Source: Rhodocollybia butyracea (Eukaryota; Basidiomycota; Agaricomycetes; Agaricales; Omphalotaceae). Taken from it: a stretch of 64,000 nt of DNA. Location of the stretch: contig JADNRY010000009.1 in the NCBI GenBank assembly GCA_015501585.1, positions 372,001 to 436,000 of the forward strand, read 5' to 3'. The notes below the pieces were generated by a model that worked only from the letters and a program-made list of their open reading frames with translations, searched no databases and was not told where the DNA came from. Positions within the stretch are counted from its first letter, which is position 1; every line of letters starts with the position of its first letter. The position numbers and the translations under genes were made by a program. This document shows, piece by piece, positions 39,533 through 50,901 of this stretch.

Positions 39533-40962
39533 CTAGAGATATCTCCTCCCAACATGTTCTATGATATTCCACTTCCCAAACGACAAATTCGGGTCATCCG
39601 ACTCCATGGGCATAAACACAGGCATTGGTAGCGGCACTCCAGCTCCCAGCTTGTGCCGCATATATGCTTGAACGATGAGTTGTTCAATTCTGATAAACAG
39701 TCTTCAGATCTGCGATGCGGAAAGATGATTAAACATTTATTTACTTACCGTCCTTTGACTAGAAACGTAACTCCTTGATTGAAGAACCCTTTCAGTATTT
39801 GCATCTCAAGCCCTTGATACAATCCTTTAATCCCGGTTATACTGGATTTGTTTGATGCTCCGTGAGGATACCGCCCACGATACGCATCGAGCATAACGGT
39901 CCTCAAAGTCGGAGGGGCATTTGATATATTGGACGAAGATCGGGAGGCTTGCAGACGTGTCTTGGAGAGTATGAGAGGGTATAAAAGTGTTGCGGCTACA
40001 AGGGAGGAAACTATAGATTAGCTCGATACGAAAAGTGAGTGGAAGGGTTTACCGATTGAGCTTGAGACTGCCCCGCTGAAAAACGCCTCTATTGGCGTTG
40101 GATCAAGGACGGCGGGTTTTCCCTGCACTGGTAGACGCGGCCGGGACAGCGTCAAGATGCGTCGAAACAGTTGGAAAAAAGCGAGTGTTATGGAAGGATT
40201 GAGAGATAGGAGAATTGTTGTGTTGAAACCTAGAGCGTAACATCTATTAATAAGGATAGGGTCAATTGATGCAATAGCATACCGCGCCAGAATCCGCTCA
40301 GCCCTTGTTCTTGGTATATCTTTCTCACCGCTCGCGCTAGCTTATCGTTTCTATTCTCATTCTCGTCATTGATTTCTTCGTTCTCTCTTTCTGTTTGCAA
40401 TCTGAGTGTAATAATAGAGAGTGGCATCGAGACTGCCCGTGATGCAACACCGGATAGAAATCCAAGGGCGAGATCCTGCAATATGGTCAATTTAACAGAA
40501 GGAATAGGTTTCGATGGTGAAGACTTTGAGGTGGACGAGGAAATATTAGATGATCGGAGTCCAGTAAGATACCGGATGGCAAACTTTCGAAGGAAAGAGT
40601 AGATATAGAAGTATAAGAAACTATAGGGGAACAACCGGTCAAGATGACGCCATTACACTAGAAGATGAAAAGCCCTACTTTGACACCAACGTACTCGCTG
40701 TATCGGTCAAAATTCCATCGTAAAGCGCTCCAATGCCATGTGAATGGACAATGGTGCGCAATATCCGAATAGCTCTGAGTTCATGAATGGCTAGAGTCTT
40801 CGCTGAAGAGTCGAATGCTTTTTCCTTTCCTTTACCTGTCTCTGGCGAGGACAATTGGACTCTAGTTGTAACCAGATCTAGAGGGTAGGTAAGTGTATTA
40901 GCGCAGGCACTGCCAATAGAGCCAGATATCGCTTGGATGAGTGGTGGAAGGGTGGAAGTCAT
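39533..40962 (-). CDS. Solute carrier (SLC25 family), peroxisomal nucleotide-carrier-like
   Basis: Mitochondrial-carrier-fold transporter. The first repeat carries the signature YPLDLVTTRVQLSS after LIQAISGSIGSACANT. The second carries SMPLSIITLRLQTE after DLALGFLSGVASRAV and ends with GLSGFWRG. The third carries YPLILSKTRLQASR, then GIKGLYQGLEMQILKGFFNQ. The degenerate signatures (P-L-D, P-L-S, P-L-I) and the layout resemble peroxisomal ATP/CoA carriers (ANT1/PMP47/SLC25A17) more than inner-membrane carriers. Introns include joins at VSN|FLYFYIYSF and WRG|FNTTILLSL. The start is the first ATG (MTSTLPPLIQAIS); the stop lies at 39533-39535, just after VGRRYL. Confidence 0.82.
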
Positions 40963-42528
40963 GGTCCAGGTTAAACTCAAAGTTTGACGTCATTGTATAC
41001 TCTCACAAGCGCTGGCGCCACAAGTCCAACCTTTTGTCGCTCACCACCATCTCAGTCTGTCTTCAAGCTCAACCTCGTATGGACTTCCAAACCCTTCTTG
41101 GCAGAGCGAAAAATTGGAAGATCAGTTGATCAGCGTTTCAACTCTAGGGGTCCCATAGGCTCAGGGAATCAATTTCGCTCATCCACCACAATTCACCACA
41201 ATCATCGAATTTTATCAAGATACTGGCAAGTCAGTCAGTTTGCACCTTGGATCCCGCCGTATACCATCATTCCAGAGTACGCTCCAACGGTTACAACTGC
41301 ACGCTTACCGACAGAGTTTTTGTTATTCCACTTGTCTTGCCACTGCAATCATTTGTCAGAACTTCAACTGTAGACGTACGAGTTCAGATTCAAAGTTCTA
41401 ATTCTTTGAACGAAGACGAAAACTCGAGGCGTTGTCTAAGCTGATGAACCTCTCCATTTTCCGACTTGGGTCAAGTTCACAAAACAGATTGGAGGCTATC
41501 GAAGCCTTAACCGAACGAAGAAATCACATCAACCACTGAAACATCAAAGGGAACAGGGGTTAAGCATCCTTGTATTATTGTCCCGGTCTTGCCCTTCGCG
41601 ATCTTTCAGTAACTTTTTTCAATACCGTCGACCTCATCCCTGCAAGCTAGCTGAAACCTGTTCCAGGACCCCAGTAGCCTAGTCTGCCCGCGTATTGTAA
41701 GCGGCGCTTAGTGCTGAAGACCCTGCACTACATGGGAGACCTTGAGGGATACGCTGGGATCTGCTGGGATACGCTGGTATATGGTAGTATACGGTATAGC
41801 CTCACCTCTTTCACACTCCTGCAACTCTGATCGGACGTTTTCAAAGTGAGTACTTGTCGAGGTGCCAAGCACAAGTGCTTCCAACGGAAACCCTTTTTAG
41901 GACACTCTGTCAGAAGTGTACATGAAATATTTCCGAATCGTCTGAAATACTTGTGGGTCCATGTTAGACGAAACAAAAAACTTGATCAAGTAATCTCGAG
42001 TTGGGGCTGTTGGTGAAGCTCCCCCTAATTCCAGAGTTTCCCCCTGGCTATGCTCTACGCTAGGCCCAAACTTACTCCGCACGCTCAAGAGATTCCAGGA
42101 GTTATCGCTGTGCTTACAGTCTGCACACTGACCTCGACTCCCTTGGCGTAGTTGATGATCAATTTGGACCGCAAAGGTTTCCTCAATAAATGGGACCTCG
42201 GTCATTCCTTTGATATCCCTACTGTACCACCTCCTACCGCCTGGGCAACAGATCATTGATGGTGTTCCGAACAAATACAGTTACGTTAAGGCAGCGCTTC
42301 CATGATATATAAAGAGCAAAACGAATAGGCAGATCCTCCAGCTACACAGAAACTGTTACAGGCTGGTCCTGCATCTTTGTGTATCTCACTACAGGTGATT
42401 CTTCACGAACTTTGACGATTGTTCACGAGCTTTTCACGCCAACCCACCGCTTTCATACCTACTCAGGCAAGTCTCAGAAATTGGTCCTTAATAGTGACTT
42501 TTGACCGACCTGAATGTAGTTCATCATC
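40963..42528. other. Intergenic, no supported gene
   Basis: A 125-codon minus frame (41897-42274) with one CADCKHSDNSWN motif is uncorroborated. 41740-41800 holds imperfect GGGATACGCTGG repeats. Nothing is convincing. Confidence 0.45.
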
Positions 42529-42966
42529 ATGTCCGCGATCGCGTTGAACTCTATTCCCTTCCCCTACGAACCAGCTCCGTCACCTCTCGAGATAACAGCC
42601 AGTCAAACCCTTCTCCATCGTCGCCGAGGTGTCAAACTAGGCATGCCACTCGTAATGCCTTCTCCACAGCAATTCGGGTATCAAGTCTATTCCGGAGCAC
42701 ACGACTCGCCTTCGGTGCATGAAAAGGTTCAGGCGGCCACGGCAGCCGCGGCTGTATTCAACATCAAGAGTAGCCATGTGCCAAGCTCGAACGATGGGAG
42801 ACCTGCGACTTCCGGGCTGTTTGGGTCGTCTGCATCAGCTAGTAACACATTTTGGACTCCTGCGTCTGCAGCTGTAGGGACAAAAGGGCCTTTGCAGCCC
42901 CATGTGTCGAATTTGCCGCGAAGGAAGACGACCAGGAGAAAGTTTGGGGGCGTTGAGATCGTATAA
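42529..42966 (+). CDS. Small basic-tailed protein with QPHVSNLPRR motif
   Basis: A 145-residue intronless frame, MSAIALNSIPFPYEP. It contains LLHRRRGVKLGMPLVMP, an alanine-rich helix (EKVQAATAAAAVFNI) and Ser-rich linkers. It ends KGPLQPHVSNLPRRKTTRRK and a short tail, FGGVEIV. The last 29 residues nearly repeat the two internal motifs of the unrelated-looking protein at 28522-29880. Function unknown. The shared motif argues that this is a real gene. Confidence 0.65.
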   Translation: MSAIALNSIPFPYEPAPSPLEITASQTLLHRRRGVKLGMPLVMPSPQQFGYQVYSGAHDSPSVHEKVQAATAAAAVFNIKSSHVPSSNDGRPATSGLFGSSASASNTFWTPASAAVGTKGPLQPHVSNLPRRKTTRRKFGGVEIV

Positions 42967-43330
42967 TAATTACTAGTGCTGTGTTAGCAATTATCTGCTC
43001 ATATGCTTTTTTTACTGGAGCAAAAAGACATTTATATGAACCATCATGAACCGGAGATCTATTTCATTTGATCCTGCCCGTCAGATCCGGCACAGTGGGA
43101 AAAAAAAGTTGTACTGGTGACATTTCTTTTACTTTACCAGTAGGACGTTTTGTTCGTTTTCCTGGATATTTTATTCGCACTTTTCTTCTTGTGCGTGTCT
43201 TTTCACCTCCACACTCTTTTACCTGCAGCCCTCACCACACTCCCTAAAAATTGCCTTTGCTTTTTTCTGACTTTCTGCCTTTCCGTCTTTACCTCGTCCC
43301 TCCTTGTCCGTTTCTCTCTTTATCGCTACG

Positions 43331-45686
43331 ATGGACGAATCCCAGACAGCTTTTGTTTCTCAGTACCCTTCTTACGGCTTTGATCTCGACATGATGAAGG
43401 TATTTTTTCGTCTTTTTTCCCTTTTCCTCCTCGGTATACAGACTCCTTTTTGCATTCCAGAGGTCCATGGATCCCGTTGGAGGCCCAGATGCGAAAAAGG
43501 CCCGTTGGTCCCCCACTTTTCCTCAGCAAAATTCGAATGCTGCATCCAACAGAGATGCCTTTGCCAACTACGGTTATGGGCCTCAGGCCTCTATTTCTCA
43601 GTCGGGTTATGCCTCTTCACCATTGGCTAACAGTCCACTGTATTCCACACCTTCGTTGACTATCAATACTCAGACTAACGGCTCTCAAATGAACCCACAA
43701 ATGAGCCCTAATACCGCAAATTTCTCCGGCCAGCAGCCCAGCCCAAACAGCGCTACTCCCTATGGCTTTGGTTCATACAACATGCTTGGAATGGGTATGC
43801 CCGGCATGAACATGATGGGCGGTTTCTACAACGGTCAAATGGGTTTTCCTCAAGTGAGCGCACACAAAGTTTTTCTAGTCGCGCGACGCTGATTTTTGGT
43901 TGTTTAGCAGCGACTTCCTTCGCTTAGTATCCCTCAGAACAACCCCGGCGGACCTCAGAGCGCTTACTCACCTGTAGCGCTCTCCGCTGCTCTTTCTGCG
44001 TCTAACAACACCACCGGACGCACCGTCTATGTTGGGAACCTTCCATCCACAGCCTCTGTCGACGAGCTGCTTAATCTCGTTCATTTTGGCCCTCTCGAGT
44101 CTATCCGGGTTCTCCCAGAGAAATCCTGTGTATTCTTATCCTTCCTCGATGGAGCTACAGCAGCCGCGTTCCATGCCGATGCCACCATCAAAAAACTGAC
44201 TCTCCACGGACAAGAACTCAAAATTGGCTGGGGAAAGCCAAGTCCCGTGCCTGCCCAGGTTGGGTTAGCTATTAGCCAGAGTAACGCAAGTAGGAATGTC
44301 TACCTCGGTGGTTTAGAGGAAAATACGACAGAAGAGCAGCTGAGGGACGATCTGAGTCGTTTTGGGCTTATCGACCAGGTCAAGATTGTTCGTGATAAGA
44401 ACATTGGATTTGTCCACTTCTTGAGCATTTCAGTTGCAAACAAGGTATATTTTGGCGTTTTTTTGTCGTTGTTGCAGCTGACTTATTCGATTTCTAGGTT
44501 GTCAATACTCTACCTACGGAACCTGCATGGGCAGGCAAACGGGTCAACTACGGCAAGGACCGTTGTGCATACATTCCAAAGTCCCAACAGGCGGCAGCGC
44601 AACAGGCTCAAGCGGCAGCTGCCCAATCACTAGTGGCACAATCCCAGGCCGCCGCTGTCGCTGCTGTCTCCCCCCAGTCAGCGCATCCGAACAACCAGGG
44701 TGTCAATGGTGTCTCGTCGCCGTTCACTCCATATACGCCATTCGGTGCTGCAGACGCTCTTCAACAAGCCATGGCTACAGCCTCGGCTATGGGAATGGGC
44801 GGTATGGGAATGGGTGGTGGCATGCAAGGTATTAATAGAACCGTCTACCTCGGAAACATTCACCCGGAGACTTCAACCGAAGATTTGTGCAATGCCATAC
44901 GCGGCGGAGTACTTCAGAGTGTCAGATACATGCAGGATAAGCACATCGCTGTATGTTTATTTTCTCCTGTCTATTCGTCTATCTTACATTTTTTCTCAGT
45001 TTGTCACTTTTATTGACCCAGCTGCCGCGTTTACTTTCTTCCAAGTTGCATCATATCAGGGTATGACACTCAACAACCGTCGCCTAAAGATCGGCTGGGG
45101 AAAGAACTCGGGTCCTTTACCGCCTACACTCGCTTTGGCCGTACATGCTGGCGCGACAAGGAATGTGTATATTGGAAACATCGAGGACTTTGAAACGTTC
45201 ACCGAGGATAGGCTGAAGAGGGACTTTGGAGAATACGGGGATATCGAGCTAGTCAACTTTTTGAAGGAAAAGTACGTGACCCGCCTTGATAGCTAGCAAA
45301 ATCTGATTGATTTCATCTAATAGGAACTGTGCCTTTGTAAACTTTACCAACATCTCCAACGCAATCAAGGCCATTGACGGTGTCAAGAACAAGCCTGAGT
45401 ATGCTAATCTCCGGATAGCGCACGGCAAAGATCGTTGTGCAAACCCGCCTCGTTCAGGCCCACAAGGTGGTTCTGGGGTAGGAGGATGGCTTCAGGAAAC
45501 GGAGCCAATGGTGGAGAGCCTGTCAGCGCTCTCGAAGGCGCTGCATTTGATGTCGAGCTGACGGACGCAATGGTGCAACAAGCAGCTGATGAAGAAGCCT
45601 TGGTTGCCGCGGGCGTTGTTGTCGCTGCACCAGAGGAGACGCAGCATATGCATGTTGACGGTGGAGAGGTGTCTGCTCCTGCCTAA
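43331..45686 (+). CDS. Nrd1-like RNA-binding protein with four RRM domains (frameshift near C-terminus)
   Basis: Cytoplasmic mRNA-binding regulator resembling fission-yeast Nrd1 (differentiation repressor) and yeast Mrn1. After a Gln/Asn/Met-rich N-terminus come RRM1 ([29 protein letters not shown]), RRM2 ([26 protein letters not shown]), an Ala/Gln-rich linker, RRM3 ([28 protein letters not shown]) and RRM4 ([38 protein letters not shown]). The ending [17 protein letters not shown] is characteristic of the family. At 45475-45478 a G run seems one base short: the read frame stops at 45559, whereas the next frame continues [15 protein letters not shown] to 45686. At least five introns are evident. 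Confidence 0.88.
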
Positions 45687-47328
45687 GTGAGCCGAGCACT
45701 GCCCAAGGGTACTGTCGTCGTCTATTTACGCATTAACTTGCGTGCGTAGGCGACTAGTTTTGTCCCTACCCTTGACAGACGAACGTAGCTTTTTGCGTTC
45801 GCCACTTCTCATTCAATTATTCAACCCAACCGTGTAATTTATCAGCACCACACTCTTTTGGATACCCGTCACTGTGCATTAATCGCTCGCTTCCTCATGT
45901 TCTCGCTTCCCGATTCTGCTTCTTTAATCTGCAATCGTCTCACACTCTGCTCTATTCGCGATACATCACGTCAAGGAATAATTTCTCATGAATCACTCAC
46001 CACCAATGAGTGATGGACGAAGTTTAGCTCAGGATTGGTTCAGACTTTACCTTCTCTGGCTTTACAAGCGCTTCCTGCACCTGGAGAAGCTTCGACAGTC
46101 GACAAGGGCAGTCCCATTGGGCTATTGGTTGTTGTTTCTTTATTCAACTTGTTCTTCGGCTCATAGTTCCTTCTTAAAATTTCCTTGTGTGTTTATTCGT
46201 ACTATTCTTCTCTTTATTTTTTCTTTCTTTTTGATCTCAAAGTGATGTACTGAATGTGTCGGTGGAGGAAGGGGCTACTCTTTACTTTGTTGTCCAACTA
46301 TTCACCACCCCTGTCCTCTCACTTGATCTAATTATGCTTTCCTCTTTCATATCTTACTCAATTGTCGTCTCTCCGTCCTTACTGTCTCTCACTCACGAAC
46401 CAACTCAAAGATCAAAGACTCATTTGCTTGTGATTCGTTTCTTCCATTTTCACCCAAACAACCTCTTTTGGGCATTGGGTACGCTGCTTAACAAAGTGTC
46501 CCCGATTCAAATTTTTGTGGAACCAAAACTAAATCACGAGGCTACGACATCTGCACCTTGTCTCTACCTATCTACTTTTTCTGTTTTCGTGTTTTATTAT
46601 AAATTCTCTTTTGCACTCTCTGTGTTTGCGTTGGGATCCTTTGGAGTGGCCCAGAGATTTAATTGGAAAGTACTACATAACCTAGTCCTCTTGCCGTCAC
46701 TGCTGTAGTCACTGCTGTATCGAATATTTCCTTTCTCTCTCCTTGCTGTATCTGCTTAATGGCCGTCGGATCTACAACTAGGAAGGAATAAAGTGAGTAG
46801 ATGTCGCTGGTCTCGCGATCGCCAGATATACTGCGGTTTTTAACGCAGTTTCTCCATTCTACGTATTAGTATTACAAGACTTGTCACCTTCGAGCTGGAA
46901 CCTTGTTGGGTTCAATAACGAAACTGGCAAATCTTGGAGTTTCTGAATTGGAACTGAAGAGAAATTCGCGCTCCCTGGGCGCTTATTTAGGCATGGTACT
47001 TACAGCTTTTTTGCGGGTGGAGTTCCTTTCGCATATAGCTCACGCACTTCGTGGTGGTGGTGGTGTAAATTGATTAATTTTCTGAATATTTTTTGTGCTG
47101 CTCTGAACAAAATGGGACTGAAGATAATAAAAAATTACTCATGATAAGGAAATAACTTTAACTTTATTTATATATCTCTTACAAAATTGAGGCATGGCAA
47201 AGAACGTGTTTAACGCGTCGATAATTCAAGACGCTCAACGAACCTTTTCTTTACCGACGTTTGAAAACCAGTGGTACGCGTATCGGTCTACTCGGGGTTG
47301 AAAGTCAGAGTCGGGCGAACTGATGAGC
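45687..47328. other. Intergenic, strongly T/C-rich
   Basis: The likely long 3' region of the RRM gene and the 3' side of the P450. Pyrimidine-rich over 46150-46750. The 150-codon frame at 46256-46708 is hydrophobic because of composition and has no ATG start. Confidence 0.5.
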
Positions 47329-49670
47329 TCACAGAACGTACGTCATTGTGATTCCAGGGTTGGAAGCAAGTACGCGGGCCTTCCTCTCTTCAAAGGTCTC
47401 CCTAGCAAACTGCGGCTCGTCTTTGACTTCAATCTTGTACCTTGACACTAGGAGGGTAAGGATAGCAACGGCCTCGGTTTCGAAAAATTTGCGACCAAGG
47501 CACGCACGCGGACCTAAGGGGATGCACATAGTATACGGAATTGGGGTAGATACTCAAACATTCATACCAGAGCTAAAAGGCAGAAAGGCATCTCTGGGCC
47601 AGTTTCCCAAGAAGCGAGTAGGCTGAAACGTCTCCGGATCTTTCCAATAGTGCGCTACAAAAAGGATATGTGAGACCACCAAATGCCGATATTAAAACAA
47701 GAAAATGTACGGTTATAATGCAATCCGACTGCATTCAGGACAAGAACAGAGCCTTTGGGAACAGGAAGTGTGCGTTTTTCTCCAGCGGCGTTGCTGATAG
47801 TCAAAGTAGTGTCCTCGGCGCTGTACTTGGGTATCGCGTTCACCTGCCAGCCATTAGATAAACAATGGGCCCCGGGATAGAGAGACTTCTACTGACTGAA
47901 GGGAACATCCGCAGCGTCTCGTATAATACACTAATGCCTTGTATCAGTGAAGAAATCTAGGAAGATTTGGGAACCTCACGCCATAGTATGGGTGAACAGG
48001 GGCATTTCTTGATATGTCTAGAATTTTTTAGTTTAGTATGAGTAAGAATCGCCATCCAAAGCCCACAGGTATTCTGCCATCCGATAATACCGAATTGATG
48101 TGTTGAAAGAGAGTCTCCTGCTCCGTTGGATGCAATGCAAGCAGTGCAAGAGCAAAACAAAGGGCATGCGCAGTAGTCTAAGGCATGGAAGTGTGAGCAG
48201 TACAATGTCTTGTAAAAAAGTTCAGAACATACTTCGTGTCCGGCTATGAGAAATATGAAAATGTTCCCAGTCAAATCTCGGTCCGTAAATGTCGTATCGT
48301 CAGAACTAGCATCGAGTAGATTGCTCAATAAATCATATCGATCTTCTTTCTTCTCTGAACTCCTTCTCTTGCCAATCATTTCAAGCATGTGAGCCTGTAA
48401 AATGATGACTGAGAGAAAACGCGTAATACAGAGAATAGCGACGCACGTCTAGCTCATCAAATGCAAGTCGTACTTTTCGAGTATAACTATTCCAGCCCAT
48501 GGCCCATTTCGGAACAATGGTTTTAGTGAGAGTGCCCATGGATACTTCATGAATGGCGTCTTTGAACGAGAGTTGATGGCCTGGCGGTACGCTGTCATCA
48601 TCTTTCCAAGATATACGATTCCCAAAAGCTACGTGTCGTATCATTAGTTCTGGGCCTGTAGGACATTTGATATTCATATTCACCGGCAGCACCGATAACG
48701 AACAATGCAATCTGATGGATACGTGAGTGTCCACGAAGGCAGGACTTTAGTGGAGAGTGCAAGCATCGTCTACCGGAACAGTGATATCTACGGCATGATC
48801 CACCGTAACAGAATCTTGAGAGCCCCAAACGTTCTCGAACAGGTCAAGCATGATTCTGGCAGTCTCATCCCAGATGAGCTGGCTGTTTCGCTATTCAGAC
48901 TCTTTCAAGTTAGCAAATGTATGGAGACGAGGACTAGCACGTACATCATTGAAAGCGGGCGCTGCCACTTTCTGATATAAGGAAACGAGGTCAGAATTAA
49001 TGAACTTCATAATGAGATATATGTACCCTGTATCTCTTCCACTCCTCCCCCTCTGACGCGATGATGTTGTCTCCAAAAAAGGATATTGTTTTATATGTCT
49101 TGGTAGGTTTTGGAAACCGGGCTCGAGATGTAAAGACTTCCTATGAGATATGAGCTTGGGTGAAAAGCAATATACGGAACAGTCACAACAGACCTTGATG
49201 GCAACAGGATCTGCCAAGAATAGAGTGGTTGAGGGTGAGGGTAATATCGATACCTAGGCCAGTGGGCTTAGTTCAACTCGAAGTATCCAAGATATACACT
49301 ATCAGTACATACATCCGCAATAACATCCCAACCACATTTTGCGTATGCTAAGACCTTATCAGTATCTCAAGTTGAACTGAACGCAAAAGTAGAGAAGTAC
49401 GTTCATATTTGTCTGTCCAAGTTCGCGTGATACCTCTTGTAAAAGCAGGGATACGCGGAAGAATCATTGTGACGAGAGTATTTATTGGTAGCAGAAGCCT
49501 GTTACCAGGATGATATCTACGAGGTGCATGAAACCTTCGAATGAACCCAATTCGACGAATCAAGAAACGTACTGTATCGATTGTAGTAGCAATCGCAATT
49601 CGAGATATTTCTTGAGGGCGTAAATAGCAATAGCAGCTGCAACCAGCGTCCACGGCTTCAGCGGGTCCAT
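47329..49670 (-). CDS. Cytochrome P450 monooxygenase (minus-strand copy)
   Basis: Membrane-anchored P450 with many introns. It starts at 49670 with MDPLKPWTLVAAAIAIYALK (anchor). Further on are RARFPKPTKTYK and GEEWKRYRKVAAPAFND (helix C with WxxxR), the I-helix FIFLIAGHE, and the heme loop GPRACLGRKFFETEAVAIL, which holds the Cys ligand. It ends with a CYP5150-like pattern, RYKIEVKDEPQFARETFEERK. Substrate unknown. It is divergent in sequence from the two plus-strand P450s next door, so it is a neighbour rather than a copy. The last codons (GITMTYVL) are slightly unlike the usual TLTP ending. Confidence 0.85.
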
Positions 49671-50901
49671 GTTGTACTAGTAGTAGTAGTAAAGTCGCGA
49701 GATTGACAAAGAGTGCTGAGATTGTGATGAACATGATATGGGCCAATTTATTACGACAAACGACAAGTACCCGCCTCAGCGGGCCGTGCCGGTTATGTAC
49801 TCTTCCTTCATTCCTTCCATGCCTTTTGTTGGTCAACTTCTTTGTTAACGACCATGATTTCCATCATTGGCCTAGCTTCGGTAAAATTTCGGGAACTTGA
49901 CTGTTCATCGCGCTGGCAACTCTACTAGCCTGCGCCTATAGCCACTTCACCTCTTCCGAGCGCGCAAACATGAAACCTCCTTGTCAACCAAGCTGTCGTT
50001 GTCTATCTTTTTGTAGAGTTTGCAACTCCTTACCATGAGTTCAAAATCACATCTTTCTGTTGATTCGGGTTCAAAACTGCACTTCAAGCATTCACTCTCT
50101 CGCCCCGCAAGCCGAGTCACCGCAGTGAGGGCTCCTACCGGTACTGCACATCCGCAGTACATACACACCCTCTACATAAAAGCAAGATGCGGCGATGTAT
50201 CCGGATTCCGGATAATCTAGAGATGTACCGTGTTATCGGTTCAATTTCTTTGGCTGGCCATAGTTGAACAGAGAAGGACCCATTGAGAAACAACTAACTG
50301 GAGTCCGCGCTACCACTGCGCTGATATAGAGTGCCATTGGATACCCGCCTTCTACCTATCTCCCCGAGTCATCCATCTACTCATTTCACTTGTTGCACAG
50401 TCGGATACCACGGAAATTAGTAGATTTTTTTTTACCTCATGAAAGGAACTGCAACTGTTTGTTCTTTTTTGCATCAACAAAACCCTACGCAGTAAAACGT
50501 TCGAGTCGTGCCCCAGTTGCTGCCAGTTACCATCAATAAAAGTCACTGAAGTATCCAACAGAGTGTTTAGGTGCTCAGTGTGCTCACTGCTTTCTGACAA
50601 AATAATCAAGTCACAACTCCTCATTCTTGACAGATATCAACATCGATAACTTCAAAGGCACTATCAAAGAATATCAACGGAAATTGGAACTACCCGATAC
50701 ACCTTGTAGATTTCCTATACTTAGACTTTATGGGTAGGCTTTGTACGGCCCCTCCCGAAGACTTATCGTGCTCACAAGTATATTGTAGAGATGTCTGACT
50801 CCTACAAACGGTTAGTAGCCAGGAAGCCTAAATCGGGTACTGATGTAGTGGAAGAGTCCATATAAGAAGTGGTTTCCTGCTAGCTGTTCAAGCAATTTGA
50901 C
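49671..50901. repeat. Upstream region of P450 copy A (left part of duplicated unit)
   Basis: From ~49970 onward it aligns with ~55385-56130, for example GCACTTCAAGCATTCACT and CGCAGTACAT in both. Both hold the same non-coding text ahead of the P450. No gene is supported inside. Confidence 0.65.
50861..50866 (+). promoter_or_regulatory. TATA box of P450 copy A
   Basis: TATAAG, 41 bp before the ATG; the identical spacing in copy B supports it. Confidence 0.5.

Noticed and set aside
41697..41810. Possible 5S rRNA-like text (CTACATGGGAGACC) with GGGATACGCTGG repeats
   Set aside because: Only a short match to the 5S C-box region; the rest does not fit the conserved 5S sequence or fold.
41897..42274. 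125-codon frame with CADCKHSDNSWN
   Set aside because: Isolated, no known domain, no neighbouring exon or promoter support.
46256..46708. 150-codon hydrophobic frame
   Set aside because: No ATG, and its hydrophobicity follows from T-rich composition; likely 3' untranslated or intergenic sequence.
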